Assembly: GCA_003225055.1 (NCBI GenBank)
Contig: QIAU01000130.1
Span: 1-64,000, forward strand
Reading direction: 5' to 3'
Source of the DNA: Acidobacteriota bacterium
GTDB lineage: Bacteria > Acidobacteriota > Terriglobia > Terriglobales > Acidobacteriaceae
DNA length: 64,000 bases
This document shows positions 52,989 through 62,139 of this stretch, piece after piece. Each line of letters starts with the position of its first letter. Position 1 is the first letter of the stretch. Made by a program: the position numbers and the translations under genes. Under the pieces are notes generated by a model. It made no database searches and had not been told where the DNA came from. It was given only the letters and a program-made list of their open reading frames with translations.

Positions 52989-54253
52989 TGGCGGAAACGA
53001 TCAAAATGCCGGTTGCCAAGCACCTTCCGCGCTCCAGTTCTGCATTGGCTCCTCTAGGAGAGCCGTTGTTCCGCTCCCTTTGGATCGCCGCTGTGATTTC
53101 TTACACGGGCACCTGGATGCAGAACGTCGGCGCGGGCTGGTTGATGACTACCCTCACCATGTCCCCGTTCAAGGTGGGCATGGTACAGGCGGCCGCTACC
53201 CTGCCTGTATTTTTGGTCATTGTTCCGGCCGGCGCTTTGGCCGATATGATAGACCGGCGCAGGCTTCTGCTGTTCGCTCAGACATGGATGGTCCTGGCTT
53301 CTGCAATCCTTGGAATTCTCACGCTCCTTCAAGTTGTGACCCCGTGGGTGTTGTTGCTGTTTACGTTTTTGCTGGGACTGGGCGCTGTCATGAACGATCC
53401 GGCGTGGCAGGCAATCACCCCGGAAATTGTGTCCCGCGAGCAACATGCGTCGGCGGTGGCATTGAATTCGGCAGGCTTTAATGTGGCGCGGGCCGTTGGC
53501 CCCGCTCTGGGCGGGATCGTGGTTGCGAGCGCCGGTTGCGGAATCACGTTTCTGCTGAATGCGCTCTCTTTCTTCGGCGTGATTCTCTTTCTTTATCATT
53601 GGAAACGGCAGGGGCACGAGCACGTCGAGACGGGGCGCGTTTTTGATGCGATCAAAATCGGGTTCAGTTATGTTCGCAAGTCCACCGTGGTGCAGTCGGT
53701 GTTGATTCGCACCGGAGCTTTCAGTCTGGCGGCGAGCGCCATATGGGCCTTGTTACCGATCATCGCACGACCTCATGGCGCCACCGGCTACGGGATACTT
53801 GTGGGATCGTTCGGAGCCGGAGCGCTGGCGGGCGCTGCGGCCCTGCCGCGGCTTCGGCGACAGTTCTCCGTGGATGGCGTGGTCGCGTTGGCGATCGCGG
53901 CTTTCGCCTTGGTCACGTTCTTCGCAGGCCGGGTTCATGATTTCGGCCCGTTGTGCGTGGTTCTGTTTGTGGGTGGCACAGCCTGGATCGGCATCCTAGC
54001 CTGCCTGAACACGGCGGCTCAGACTATGAGTCCCGACTGGGTCCGCGCCCGGGCCTTGTCGATGTATCTGCTCGTGTTACAGGGAGGCATGGCCCTGGGC
54101 AGCGCGGCCTGGGGAGCCTTGGCGACGAAAATCGGCGTGCGCGGGGCTCTGCTCTGGTCGGCTCTTGCTTTGCTGGTCGGGCTGACCAGCATCCGGCGGC
54201 ACCGTCTATCCGCGCGAGACGTGGAATTGGCACCGTCGGTGGTGAGGGATTAG
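52988..54253 (+). CDS. MFS transporter (EntS/MFS_3-like)
   Basis: A 421-residue major facilitator of the MFS_3/enterobactin-exporter type. It has the TM2-TM3 signature GALADMIDRRRLLLFAQ, the FLLGLGAVMNDPAWQA block and the AVALNSAGFNVARAVGPALGG motif, all typical of this group. Twelve helices are expected. The frame is open from 52934, but the ATG at 52988 (MAETIKM), overlapping the permease stop, is preferred. Probably exports small molecules; coupling to the adjacent permease suggests an amino-acid-derived product, but this is speculation. Confidence 0.92.
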   Translation: MAETIKMPVAKHLPRSSSALAPLGEPLFRSLWIAAVISYTGTWMQNVGAGWLMTTLTMSPFKVGMVQAAATLPVFLVIVPAGALADMIDRRRLLLFAQTWMVLASAILGILTLLQVVTPWVLLLFTFLLGLGAVMNDPAWQAITPEIVSREQHASAVALNSAGFNVARAVGPALGGIVVASAGCGITFLLNALSFFGVILFLYHWKRQGHEHVETGRVFDAIKIGFSYVRKSTVVQSVLIRTGAFSLAASAIWALLPIIARPHGATGYGILVGSFGAGALAGAAALPRLRRQFSVDGVVALAIAAFALVTFFAGRVHDFGPLCVVLFVGGTAWIGILACLNTAAQTMSPDWVRARALSMYLLVLQGGMALGSAAWGALATKIGVRGALLWSALALLVGLTSIRRHRLSARDVELAPSVVRD

Positions 54254-54392
54254 CTCACGTTCGTCGGGGGATGGCCGTCCCCGCCCTCCGTCCAGCACGC
54301 CAACCTGGCTTTTGTGCCAGCCTTTGCGCCGTAAGTTGTCGTGGTTGGGCAGTTTTGTGCAGTTACAATGTTGCATTCACAAGGAGAGCTCA

Positions 54393-54965
54393 ATGAAAAA
54401 TCTTGCTCGCTTGTTCTTGGCCCTGATCTGGCTGATGATCGGCTCGGCAGGTTTCGCCCAGGCCTCCAAACCGGCCAGCGAGAATCCTACAATTGCCCAA
54501 GTTCTGGATCGTTCGGTGTCTAACGTGGAGAACGAGTTTGTGCCGGCGGCCGCCGCCATGCCCGAAGACAAGTACAGTTTTGCCCCGAGCCATGGCGAAT
54601 TCAAAGGTGTGCGCACCTTTGCGCAGCAAATAAAACATGTGGCGGCGTCAAACTACATGATTGCTGCTGCCATCTTAGGTGAGAAGCCGCCCGTGGAACT
54701 GGGTGGGGAAAATGGACCAGACTCGATGACCGCTAAAGCGGACATCGTAGAGTTCGCGAAAGACTCGTTTGCCTACGCACACAAGGCGGTCGCGACCATC
54801 AACGAGAAGAACCTGGTGGCACCGATAAAAAACCCCTTTGGGGAGGGAACTGCCACCCGTTTGGGCATGGCCACTTCGATCACGTGGCACAGTTTTGATC
54901 ATTACGGGCAGATGGTGGAATACCTGCGCATGAACGGAATGATTCCGCCGGCAAGCCGGAGGTAG
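54393..54965 (+). CDS. Exported DinB-superfamily protein
   Basis: A 190-residue protein with a signal peptide (cleavage near GFAQ-AS) and a four-helix DinB fold. The metal-ligand His residues are seen in QIKHVAASNY and SITWHSFDHYGQM, the two usual positions, with AAAMPEDKYSFAPS at the start of the fold. DinB-like proteins are metal-dependent and often act as thiol-transferases or are of unknown function. Exported versions are common in this phylum. AAGGAG lies five bases before the ATG at 54393. Confidence 0.88.
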   Translation: MKNLARLFLALIWLMIGSAGFAQASKPASENPTIAQVLDRSVSNVENEFVPAAAAMPEDKYSFAPSHGEFKGVRTFAQQIKHVAASNYMIAAAILGEKPPVELGGENGPDSMTAKADIVEFAKDSFAYAHKAVATINEKNLVAPIKNPFGEGTATRLGMATSITWHSFDHYGQMVEYLRMNGMIPPASRR

Positions 54966-55073
54966 CAACTCAAGAGTCGGGTGTCACAAAGTCGCGGGCT
55001 GCCACTGCGGACTGACGACTGAGTGCCGACTACTAACTAACTAGCAGCCCTTCCCCCAGCTTCAGGAACCTTG

Positions 55074-56198
55074 ATGAGCCGTAACCAACTACTCGCGCTG
55101 GTCCTCCTTTTTCTGACCGCGGCGTCGTCTTTGGGCGAGTCCAGTTCGACTGGCGACGGAATTGGACAACCCATCTACACGGTCCAGCCGATTCAGGGTC
55201 TTCGCAGGACTCTGCCTTTTGTAACCTCGAGCATCGTTACGCCTCCCATCTGGACTGGTCAGTTCACTTACAAGATGCCCAGCGGCGGACTACGCGCGTT
55301 TCGCTACCAAATGGTGGGCACGAATCCCTGGGCGGGATCGGCAAGCACGATCGTTCCAGTCGACATAATTCCAATCGCTCTGATTTTTTCCAACGGCGCC
55401 AGCCTGGACGGGGCTAGCCGCGTGGCGTCTACGATTGCTTCTCCCATCTTCCAGCCATTCGCCTCCGAGGCCGGCTTTACGCAATTCGGTGATGCAGTGT
55501 TGCGGGCATCTTTTTACGACGTGGTGGAAAAGGCTAGCCCGGATTGGCATGTGACCCTCAGCCATCCCGCGGTGTTGCCAACGCTTAACATCACGGTGCC
55601 CCCGGAGTTTGGCTTCGAATTTACCGGCTCGGTTTCGGGCGTTCCCATCGGTCTGGTCAACATGGATTGGTTCAGCAAACAGCTGCGCAACCTGCTGACC
55701 ATGGTGAATCCTGACCCGCGCGGCCTCTCGATTTTCCTGACCTATAACGCCTTTCTTTTCTCTGGGACTCCCGACAAATGCTGCGTGATTGGGCTGCACA
55801 GCGCAGTAGCTTCCCCGGGGCCGGGAAACACGCAAAACGTGAACACATTCGTCTGGGCGAGTCACAATGACGCACAGATTTTCTCAGTCCCACTCGAAGA
55901 CATTACCGCTCTCAGCCACGAGGTCGCGGAGTGGTATAGCGATCCGTTGGTGAACAACGTTGTGCCGGCCTGGGTACAGCCGGGCTCCTCCGCCTGTTTT
56001 TCGAACCTGCTTGAGGTCGGCGATGCGATCGAAAGTTTCCCGAACCTTTCCTTCCGCGTTCTGTTAAATGGCAGCGAATACCATCCCCAGGATGTCGCGC
56101 TTTTTTCCTGGTTTGCCCGGCAGTTGCCCTCCATCGGCTTGAAAGGCCGCTATTCTTATCGAGGCGGCAAGCTGCTCTCTGTTGCTCCGCACTGCTAA
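55074..56198 (+). CDS. Secreted protein with zincin-like HExxE...DP motif
   Basis: A 374-residue exported protein (signal peptide about 1-22, ending SLGES). The central domain has the motif SHEVAEWYSDP near residue 280, resembling the HExxE..TDP active-site helix of secreted zincin-like peptidases. Four cysteines may form disulfides (CC in DKCCVIG, and two C-terminal). It is flanked by DinB and thrB and belongs to no clear operon. The ATG at 55074 has AGGAA six bases upstream. Catalysis is unproven; the family is not recognised with certainty. Confidence 0.7.
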   Translation: MSRNQLLALVLLFLTAASSLGESSSTGDGIGQPIYTVQPIQGLRRTLPFVTSSIVTPPIWTGQFTYKMPSGGLRAFRYQMVGTNPWAGSASTIVPVDIIPIALIFSNGASLDGASRVASTIASPIFQPFASEAGFTQFGDAVLRASFYDVVEKASPDWHVTLSHPAVLPTLNITVPPEFGFEFTGSVSGVPIGLVNMDWFSKQLRNLLTMVNPDPRGLSIFLTYNAFLFSGTPDKCCVIGLHSAVASPGPGNTQNVNTFVWASHNDAQIFSVPLEDITALSHEVAEWYSDPLVNNVVPAWVQPGSSACFSNLLEVGDAIESFPNLSFRVLLNGSEYHPQDVALFSWFARQLPSIGLKGRYSYRGGKLLSVAPHC

Positions 56199-57151
56199 CC
56201 ACGGGAGCGGCCACGCGCCTTCTTCCAACCCTTCTCGTCGCTCGCACCCTTATCGGCAATCGAGGTGAGAAATAGTTCGGCGGACAGACCATGCTTGCCG
56301 AGATGCCGCACCATCGCCGCCTTGCTCTTCTTCACCAGATAGGACGGATCAAGAAACACCAGGACCGAGGGGCCCGCGCCGCTGAGGGCCACGCCGAGCA
56401 TACCCTCTCTCGCCTGCATTTCCTGCACAGCGGGAAGCAGGGGACACAAGCGGGCGCGATACGGTTGGTGAATCTTATCCTGCAAGGCAGAAGCGAGGAG
56501 ATCGTGCCGCCCTTGAACGAAGGCCGACAGCAAGAGCATAGAATTTTGGATGTTCGAGACGGCATCGCCTCGCGAATACTGATCGGGCAGCACCCGACGG
56601 GCCTCTTCCGTCGATAAGGCTTCGTTCGGAACGGCCAACAACAAGGGCCATTTCCCTTTGGGCACGATCTTCACCGCCTGAGCCTCGCTTGCGCTATCCA
56701 TTCGCGCCACACACAAGCCCCCCATCCAGCATGCTGCAGCGTTGTCGGGATGATGCTCGCGGCGGGACGCCTCGCCGATAATTTGGCGGTCGTTCCAACC
56801 CAGCTTTCCGAAGTGGACGGCCAGGGCAATGCCGGCGAGTCTGGCAGCCGCCGAAGACCCGCACCCCTTGCCAATGGGCATTTCGTTCTCAATCCGCAGC
56901 GCTAGAGGCGTGACGCGCTTTCCTTGTTCCTCGAGCACCTCGCGGTAGGTGGTCAGAATCAGATGGTTCTCGAGTTGACCGCAAAGGTCAGCATCGCGGC
57001 CCTCGGCCTGGATCGAGAATGCCGGAGCTGCGCGGGCCCGGACATTCAGATAGAGACGGAACGCCAGGGCCGCGGCATCGAAGGCCGGTCCAAGATTGGC
57101 CGAGGTGGCCGGAAGCACTAATTCCAGCGCCGAATCTCGCTTACTCCTCAT
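56195..57151 (-). CDS. thrB: Homoserine kinase
   Basis: Phosphorylates homoserine, the step before threonine synthase. The 318-residue GHMP kinase has LPATSANLGPAFDAAALA (N-terminal motif), the ATP-binding MPIGKGCGSSAAARLAG (about residues 91-107) and the C-terminal GVALSGAGPSVLVF. It lies 13 bases after thrC on the same strand, the standard partner order, so the two genes form a threonine operon. It overlaps the convergent secreted-protein gene by four bases. Cytoplasmic. Confidence 0.95.
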   Translation of the reverse strand: MRSKRDSALELVLPATSANLGPAFDAAALAFRLYLNVRARAAPAFSIQAEGRDADLCGQLENHLILTTYREVLEEQGKRVTPLALRIENEMPIGKGCGSSAAARLAGIALAVHFGKLGWNDRQIIGEASRREHHPDNAAACWMGGLCVARMDSASEAQAVKIVPKGKWPLLLAVPNEALSTEEARRVLPDQYSRGDAVSNIQNSMLLLSAFVQGRHDLLASALQDKIHQPYRARLCPLLPAVQEMQAREGMLGVALSGAGPSVLVFLDPSYLVKKSKAAMVRHLGKHGLSAELFLTSIADKGASDEKGWKKARGRSRG

Positions 57152-57164
57152 CGAGCCGGCACTC

Positions 57165-58556
57165 TCATTCCGCTTTCTCCGCCTGCTCCAGTGTTTTCAT
57201 AACCGTATCTACACTAGCGTCGACAATTATGGGGGCGCGTTGATGAGGAGCTAGAATCTTCGCGTCCTCGGCATATTGCGTTCCCGAAAATAGGTCGCCA
57301 CGATGAAACTTCAGGGTGAACTCGGGGTCCTTCAGTAGATGTCCCGTCAGGAGCAGGACTACGCTTTCGCTCGGTTTCACGATTCCTTGCTTCACTAATT
57401 TCTTAAGCCCAGCCAGTGTGACTGCCGAAGCCGGTTCGCAACCGATGCCGTCGCCGCCGATCTCCGCCTTGGCTTGAGCGATTTCGACTTCACTGACCTC
57501 TTCCACACTTCCGCCGGTCGCTTCCAGGATTCGCAGGGCCTTTTTCCACGAGGCGGGATTGCCTATACGAATCGCGGTCGCCATCGTCTCGGCTTCGACG
57601 GCCCTCAGTTGTTTTCTGCCTTCGCGGACCAGGCGGACCAGTGGATTTGCGCCCTCCGCCTGAATGATAGACAGCTTCGGAACCCGCGAAGTCAAACCCA
57701 AGTCCTTCATCTCGAGGAAGGCTTTGCCCAGTGCTGAGGAGTTCCCCAGATTTCCCCCGGGTACGATCACGTGATCGGGAACGTCCCAGTCGAAATGTTC
57801 CAGCAGTTCGATAGCGGCCGTTTTTTGACCCTCCACTCGATAGGGGTTCACGGAGTTCAGGAGATACACCGGCATGCGTTCAACAACTTCATTGAGAATG
57901 CCCATGCAACCGTCGAAGTCGGTGCGCAGCTGGCAGGTCACGGCCGCATAATCGAGTGCCTGCGAAAGTTTGCCCCAGGAAATCTTGCCTTCGGGTATGA
58001 GCACCAGACTTCGCATGGCACCGCGCGCGGCGTAGGCTGCCATGGATGCTGAAGTGTTGCCGGTCGAAGCGCAGGCCACCCAACGAAATCCTCCCTGTTT
58101 GGCAAAGGAAGCGGCAACCGTCATCCCGGTATCTTTGAAAGATCCGGTCGGATTCATTCCCTGATGCTTGGCAAACAAGCGATCGACACCTGCACTACGA
58201 GCGCAAGAAGGCAGATCGTAGACAGGCGTGTTGCCCTCGTGCAGCGTGATCACCGAAGCAGAATCGGTCACGCTGGGGAGAAGTTCCCGAAAACGCCAGA
58301 CGCCGCTCTGATCGATCGGCAAGAGCGATTTACGACGCGCGCGCCAGAGCGACTTCAGGGCCGCTGCGTCCAGTCCTGCCGGGCGCAGCTTCCCTTCGAT
58401 GTTCCAATTTGGATAGAAGGCCTCCAGCAGGTCGCCGCACCGGCGGCATCGGAAGTTCTGCGAGGCGCTGTCGGACACCGACCCGCACGAAATGCAGCGT
58501 AGACGCGAGGCGGCAGGCTCGAGCTGAGACTCCGACGCAGTTGGTTTTACCTTCAT
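57165..58556 (-). CDS. thrC: Threonine synthase
   Basis: Converts O-phosphohomoserine to threonine using PLP. The 463-residue protein begins with a zinc-ribbon-like segment (CISCG and CRRCG, residues 22-40), then has the PLP-Lys motif NPTGSFKDTG (near 138), the phosphate-binding ACASTGNTSASMAAYAA and the later GGNLGNS. The N-terminal ribbon is typical of the type found in Acidobacteriota and archaea. It is followed by thrB. A long palindrome (58592-58635) lies about 36 bases upstream of the start and may regulate it. Confidence 0.95.
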   Translation of the reverse strand: MKVKPTASESQLEPAASRLRCISCGSVSDSASQNFRCRRCGDLLEAFYPNWNIEGKLRPAGLDAAALKSLWRARRKSLLPIDQSGVWRFRELLPSVTDSASVITLHEGNTPVYDLPSCARSAGVDRLFAKHQGMNPTGSFKDTGMTVAASFAKQGGFRWVACASTGNTSASMAAYAARGAMRSLVLIPEGKISWGKLSQALDYAAVTCQLRTDFDGCMGILNEVVERMPVYLLNSVNPYRVEGQKTAAIELLEHFDWDVPDHVIVPGGNLGNSSALGKAFLEMKDLGLTSRVPKLSIIQAEGANPLVRLVREGRKQLRAVEAETMATAIRIGNPASWKKALRILEATGGSVEEVSEVEIAQAKAEIGGDGIGCEPASAVTLAGLKKLVKQGIVKPSESVVLLLTGHLLKDPEFTLKFHRGDLFSGTQYAEDAKILAPHQRAPIIVDASVDTVMKTLEQAEKAE

Positions 58557-58591
58557 GTTTTACGCTTATCGCAGCAAGGGCAGGCCTCAGA

Positions 58592-58635
58592 GTTGGCGTA
58601 TCAGGGCATGGCTTTAGCCATGCCCTTGAGCCAAC
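58592..58635. repeat. 44-nt palindrome upstream of thrC
   Basis: Inner arms AGGGCATGGC and GCCATGCCCT pair perfectly around a four-base loop (58603-58626). Outer arms GTTGGC (58592-58597) and GCCAAC (58630-58635) also pair. The element lies in the 267-base gap between thrC and the cupin gene, which otherwise holds no gene. It could be a REP-like element or a leader structure. Confidence 0.7.
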
Positions 58636-58823
58636 CAACAACCGGCCGCGTCAGCGGCTGCCCTTCGACTAGTTCCGCTTCAATTCCTCGGCATCGAGCA
58701 GCTAAAGCCGCAACATTTTTGGCGAGAAGTTACGACATACCGCAAAACGCGCCATGATACAAGTATTGGCAGCTTTTCAGCAGCTTGGGAAGCCGCACCC
58801 TGATACCAAGTCAATCCTTCACC

Positions 58824-59294
58824 TTACTTGGTTCCTCGCAGATAGCTGTCATCCTTATTCATCCAATCGGCGCGCGGGGGGCTGAACACGTCCAGATCGA
58901 GCGTATCGGCCAGTGCCTCGGCCTTATGCGGCATGTTAGGCGGGATCGTCAGCACCTCACCGGCGTTGACCACAATCTCTTTTCCATCGATCCAAAACTT
59001 CAGCGCGCCATCGAGGATGTAGGTAACCTGCTCGTTGACATGGCTATGCTCGGGCACGATGCAGCCTTTCTTCATGATGACCCGGGCCACCATGATGTCT
59101 CGGCCGACCACGAATTGCCGCCCCAGCAGGGGATTTAGCGTCTCGATTTCCACCGTGTTCCACGGAATGTGCTTTACTTCGGCCTTGCGCCGCGTCCTGG
59201 GAATTCCTTGCTGCCGGAAGAGGCTGCTCTCACCGGCAACCGCAATTCTGCTTTTCTTCTGTGTCGCGTGCTTCTTGGTCTTCGCTCGAGCCAT
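58824..59294 (-). CDS. Cupin-domain protein
   Basis: A 156-residue cytoplasmic protein with a basic N-terminal tail (MARAKTKKHATQKK) and a single cupin barrel. Metal-ligand motifs are PEHSHVNEQVTYIL (motif 1) and IPPNMPHKAEAL (motif 2). It starts one base after the stop of the amidohydrolase gene, so the two are coupled. Possibly an isomerase or oxygenase acting on the hydrolase product. Substrate unknown. Confidence 0.88.
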   Translation of the reverse strand: MARAKTKKHATQKKSRIAVAGESSLFRQQGIPRTRRKAEVKHIPWNTVEIETLNPLLGRQFVVGRDIMVARVIMKKGCIVPEHSHVNEQVTYILDGALKFWIDGKEIVVNAGEVLTIPPNMPHKAEALADTLDLDVFSPPRADWMNKDDSYLRGTK

Positions 59295-59295
59295 G

Positions 59296-60624
59296 TCAGT
59301 GTACCTTTCCTTGGTAGAGCCCGGTGGCGGTATCGTGCAAGTAAGCCTTAGCCATTTCGAGAGCTTTGGCTTCGGTCACCTCACCCATAGAAACCATTTC
59401 CGCCAAGGCGGCCGAGAGTCCGCTTCGCGCCGACTGCACTCCCAGCCAGTAGCTTTCTTCCGCGCCGAGAGCATCATTGTACGGGAAAGCGTCCGTCCCA
59501 AAGGTAATCTTGTCGGGAAAAGTCTCCAGCCACTGCTTGAGAGAACGCTTGAATTCCGAAGGATATTCCGCAATCTCCATCAGCGACGAATCCATATAGA
59601 CGTTCTTCACCGCCGTCAGCCAGATCGCTTCGCGCTCGTAGGGATAGCCGCCGTGAATCATGACAAAGGTGGTACTGGCATACCGCGGATCGCGCAGGAC
59701 GTTTTCCAGATTCATGATGCCGCTCTCGGTCAGGCTGAAGTAGTCTCCGATGCCGACCGCAGAGTGAATGTGCACGGGCAGATGCAGTCGGCCGCCTTCG
59801 CGGATCAGGTAACGAAACAGGTAATCCTGAAACGTCTTGTATTCCTCGGGGCTGGGTACGCCCCGAGCGACGTACTTCTTATAGATCTGTTCCGCTTCCT
59901 CCCGCGGCGGATCGCCGAACCTGGTCGAGCGGAAATACGCCACTTCGAACTTCATTGCAATCCCGCCCTTCTTCTGGTTGTCTTCGAGGGTGCGGCTCAC
60001 GAACGAAAGATAGGAGGCAAAATCCGGCGGCAGCTTGGAAACGCCCTCCTGCTCGATCCAGCGGTGCAACATTTTTTCCTGCAGGGGGAGGTAGACCTCT
60101 TCATCCGGATTGCGCGAGCGCTGCTGGCTGTTGTCGAAGGGCCACATGAAGGCATCAGCGAAGAAGACCCACGAAAAGCGCCGGGGATCGAGGTAGTCGG
60201 CCATCATGGCGCGATTGGCAACCGAGCCCTCGATGTTCAGTTTATCGAGGATATTCGAGAAGTATCGAGTTCCTTGCGCTCTCTTGAGTTCAGCCTTCTT
60301 TTGGACGAGCCAGCGGGCGTGCTCGGGCGAGAGATCGGTAAACGGATATCCGAACAGGGCCTGGGCGGCCGTTACAAGCTCGGGATTGGAATCGCGTTCC
60401 CGCAGGGCAGCACTTCCCGGCGGCGCCGCCATCGCGTCCACGTCGGGATCATCAGGAAAGCCGGGATGGGCGTGGTGATCGAAGATCTCGATCTTCTCGA
60501 TTTGCGCGAGCAGGCGTTGATAGATCTCGTGAACATCGGGCCCAGGAAGCGGGCGGGCCTGAGCAGAACACAATGGGGGTAGGCCGCACAGGATGATGAA
60601 AAAGACACGAATACCGACTCTCAT
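59296..60624 (-). CDS. Exported amidohydrolase-family (amidohydrolase_2) protein
   Basis: A 442-residue protein with a signal peptide (about 1-22, LCGLPPLCSA) and an amidohydrolase_2-type metal-dependent TIM barrel. FDHHAHPGFPDD gives the HxH metal ligands, LPVHIHSAVGIGDY and FVMIHGGYPYE give later His ligands, and ITFGTDAFPY the terminal Asp. The C-terminal end has the usual helical tail. The frame is open to 60654; the ATG at 60622-60624 (MRVGIRVFF) is preferred. It overlaps no neighbour and is followed directly by the cupin gene. Substrate could be a glucuronate-like or aromatic compound; not determinable. Confidence 0.9.
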   Translation of the reverse strand: MRVGIRVFFIILCGLPPLCSAQARPLPGPDVHEIYQRLLAQIEKIEIFDHHAHPGFPDDPDVDAMAAPPGSAALRERDSNPELVTAAQALFGYPFTDLSPEHARWLVQKKAELKRAQGTRYFSNILDKLNIEGSVANRAMMADYLDPRRFSWVFFADAFMWPFDNSQQRSRNPDEEVYLPLQEKMLHRWIEQEGVSKLPPDFASYLSFVSRTLEDNQKKGGIAMKFEVAYFRSTRFGDPPREEAEQIYKKYVARGVPSPEEYKTFQDYLFRYLIREGGRLHLPVHIHSAVGIGDYFSLTESGIMNLENVLRDPRYASTTFVMIHGGYPYEREAIWLTAVKNVYMDSSLMEIAEYPSEFKRSLKQWLETFPDKITFGTDAFPYNDALGAEESYWLGVQSARSGLSAALAEMVSMGEVTEAKALEMAKAYLHDTATGLYQGKVH

Positions 60625-60791
60625 GAGCGTTGTTCTCTCCCCCGGCAAGATCAACCGTGTTCAGAATCCAATGTGCACCATACGAAACCCAGCCGCAACC
60701 AAGCGCAAGATTAGGCCCCCCGGCGCCGGCCGTGAGTCAGCACAAAATGGGAGCGGCCCTGTAAGAGCGAACGACCGCCGAACTCAGCCTA

Positions 60792-61979
60792 TTATCGCCC
60801 TGCCGGTGTACCCTGCCACGCGGTGGATACCTTTAAGATTCTTTCGACCGCCTCCTTCAACGTAGCGGCCGAAGACGCGAACGAGAACCGTACAAAATCG
60901 TTGCCTGACGGCCCGAACGCAGCGCCGGGAATGGCGGCCACTCCTGCTTCCTCCAGCATAATCCGGCAGATTTCTTCCGCGCTCATGCCGGTATCGGTAA
61001 TATTCACCCAGGCATAGAACGCACCTTCCGGCGGCGCACAGCGAAATCCGGGAACACGGTTCAGGTGGCCTGTGAACTGCTCGCGGCGCTTGGCGAATTC
61101 GGCGACCATCCGCGGAGTCGCACCCTGACGGTCACGCAGCGCTTCGATGGCGGCGTACTGCGTGAACTCGGCCACGCACGTGTAGCTGTTCATCGTCAGC
61201 ATGTTGAGTGCTGGAACGATGTGCGCCGGCGCAACCGTGTAGCCTAATCTCCAGCCCGTCATGGCAAAACTCTTTGAGAACCCGTCGATGATTAGCGCGC
61301 GCTCTTCCATCCCTCGATAGCGCAGCATGGAGGCATACTCTCCACCGTAAATAATGCGCGCGTAAATTTCGTCGGACACAACCAGCAAATCGTGTTGCAC
61401 TGCCAGCTCGGCAATGCGCCGCTGGACTTTGTCGGTGTAAACGGTTCCGGTAGGATTTCCCGGGGAATTGGTGAGCAAAACCTTGCTGCGGGAGGTAATT
61501 TTTGCGGCAATCTCGTCGGGATCGGGCTGGAATTGGTTTCGCTCCGCCAGTTCAAATGGAACTGGAACTCCACCTACTCCGAGTGTGATGGACGAGTAGC
61601 CGGGGAATCCCGGGTCGGGATAAAGCACTTCATCGCCCGGCTCAATCAACGCCATCATCGCCATGAAAAGCGCAATTTTGCAGCCGGGTGCGATGACGAC
61701 GTTATCGGCAGAAACATTCAGTCTGCGGGTGTGATTCAGGTAGGCTGCGAGTTCCTCGCGCAGCGCAGGTACCCCCTGCACTGGGCAGTAGCGGTCTTTG
61801 CCCTCATGGAGTGCCGATTTCGCGGCATCCAGCACCGGGGCGGGGGGATGAAAATCAGGTTCACCCAATTCGAGATGGATGATGGAGCGGCCTTTGCGTT
61901 CCAGTTCCTTGGCCCGCGCAAAAACCGCCAGTGCGCCTTCGCCACTCATCACCGACATTCGTGAGGCAAGAGGTCTCAT
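60792..61979 (-). CDS. PLP-dependent class I/II aminotransferase
   Basis: A 395-residue fold-type I aminotransferase close to aspartate aminotransferases. Seen: ELGEPDFHPP at the N-terminus, LTNSPGNPTGTVY, the PLP-Tyr region VSDEIYARIIY, the Schiff-base Lys in SKSFAMTGWRLG (near residue 235) and VRFSFASS with the terminal Arg. It transfers amino groups between amino and keto acids. Without a pathway neighbour the substrate stays open. Heptad repeats lie just upstream of the start. Confidence 0.92.
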   Translation of the reverse strand: MRPLASRMSVMSGEGALAVFARAKELERKGRSIIHLELGEPDFHPPAPVLDAAKSALHEGKDRYCPVQGVPALREELAAYLNHTRRLNVSADNVVIAPGCKIALFMAMMALIEPGDEVLYPDPGFPGYSSITLGVGGVPVPFELAERNQFQPDPDEIAAKITSRSKVLLTNSPGNPTGTVYTDKVQRRIAELAVQHDLLVVSDEIYARIIYGGEYASMLRYRGMEERALIIDGFSKSFAMTGWRLGYTVAPAHIVPALNMLTMNSYTCVAEFTQYAAIEALRDRQGATPRMVAEFAKRREQFTGHLNRVPGFRCAPPEGAFYAWVNITDTGMSAEEICRIMLEEAGVAAIPGAAFGPSGNDFVRFSFASSAATLKEAVERILKVSTAWQGTPAGR

Positions 61980-62062
61980 GGAAATTGCCGGATCTCGGTT
62001 CTCTGCCGTGCGGACAAGCGATCTGACCGAGAACTTAGATTGGTCATTCTAGCGTGTTGACC

Positions 62063-62139
62063 GATCTCTGGTCTCTGGTCTCTGGTCTCTGGTCTTTGGT
62101 CTTTGGCCTTCGGTCTTTGGCCTTCGGTCTTTGGCTCGT
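62063..62139. repeat. Heptanucleotide tandem array, 11 units
   Basis: Eleven consecutive 7-mers of the form GGTCTCT or GGTCTTT, with variants GGCCTTC and a first unit GATCTCT. Units 2-4 are identical and the last units vary at one or two positions. It lies in the 160-base gap between the aminotransferase and the CMD-like relic. Being seven bases long, the unit reads through every frame as a 21-base, 7-residue repeat (LWSLVSG), so any open frame over it is an artefact. Confidence 0.9.

Noticed and set aside
58557-58823. Threonine leader attenuator or T-box upstream of thrC
   Set aside because: No Thr-rich leader peptide, no T-box sequence and no U-tract after the hairpin.
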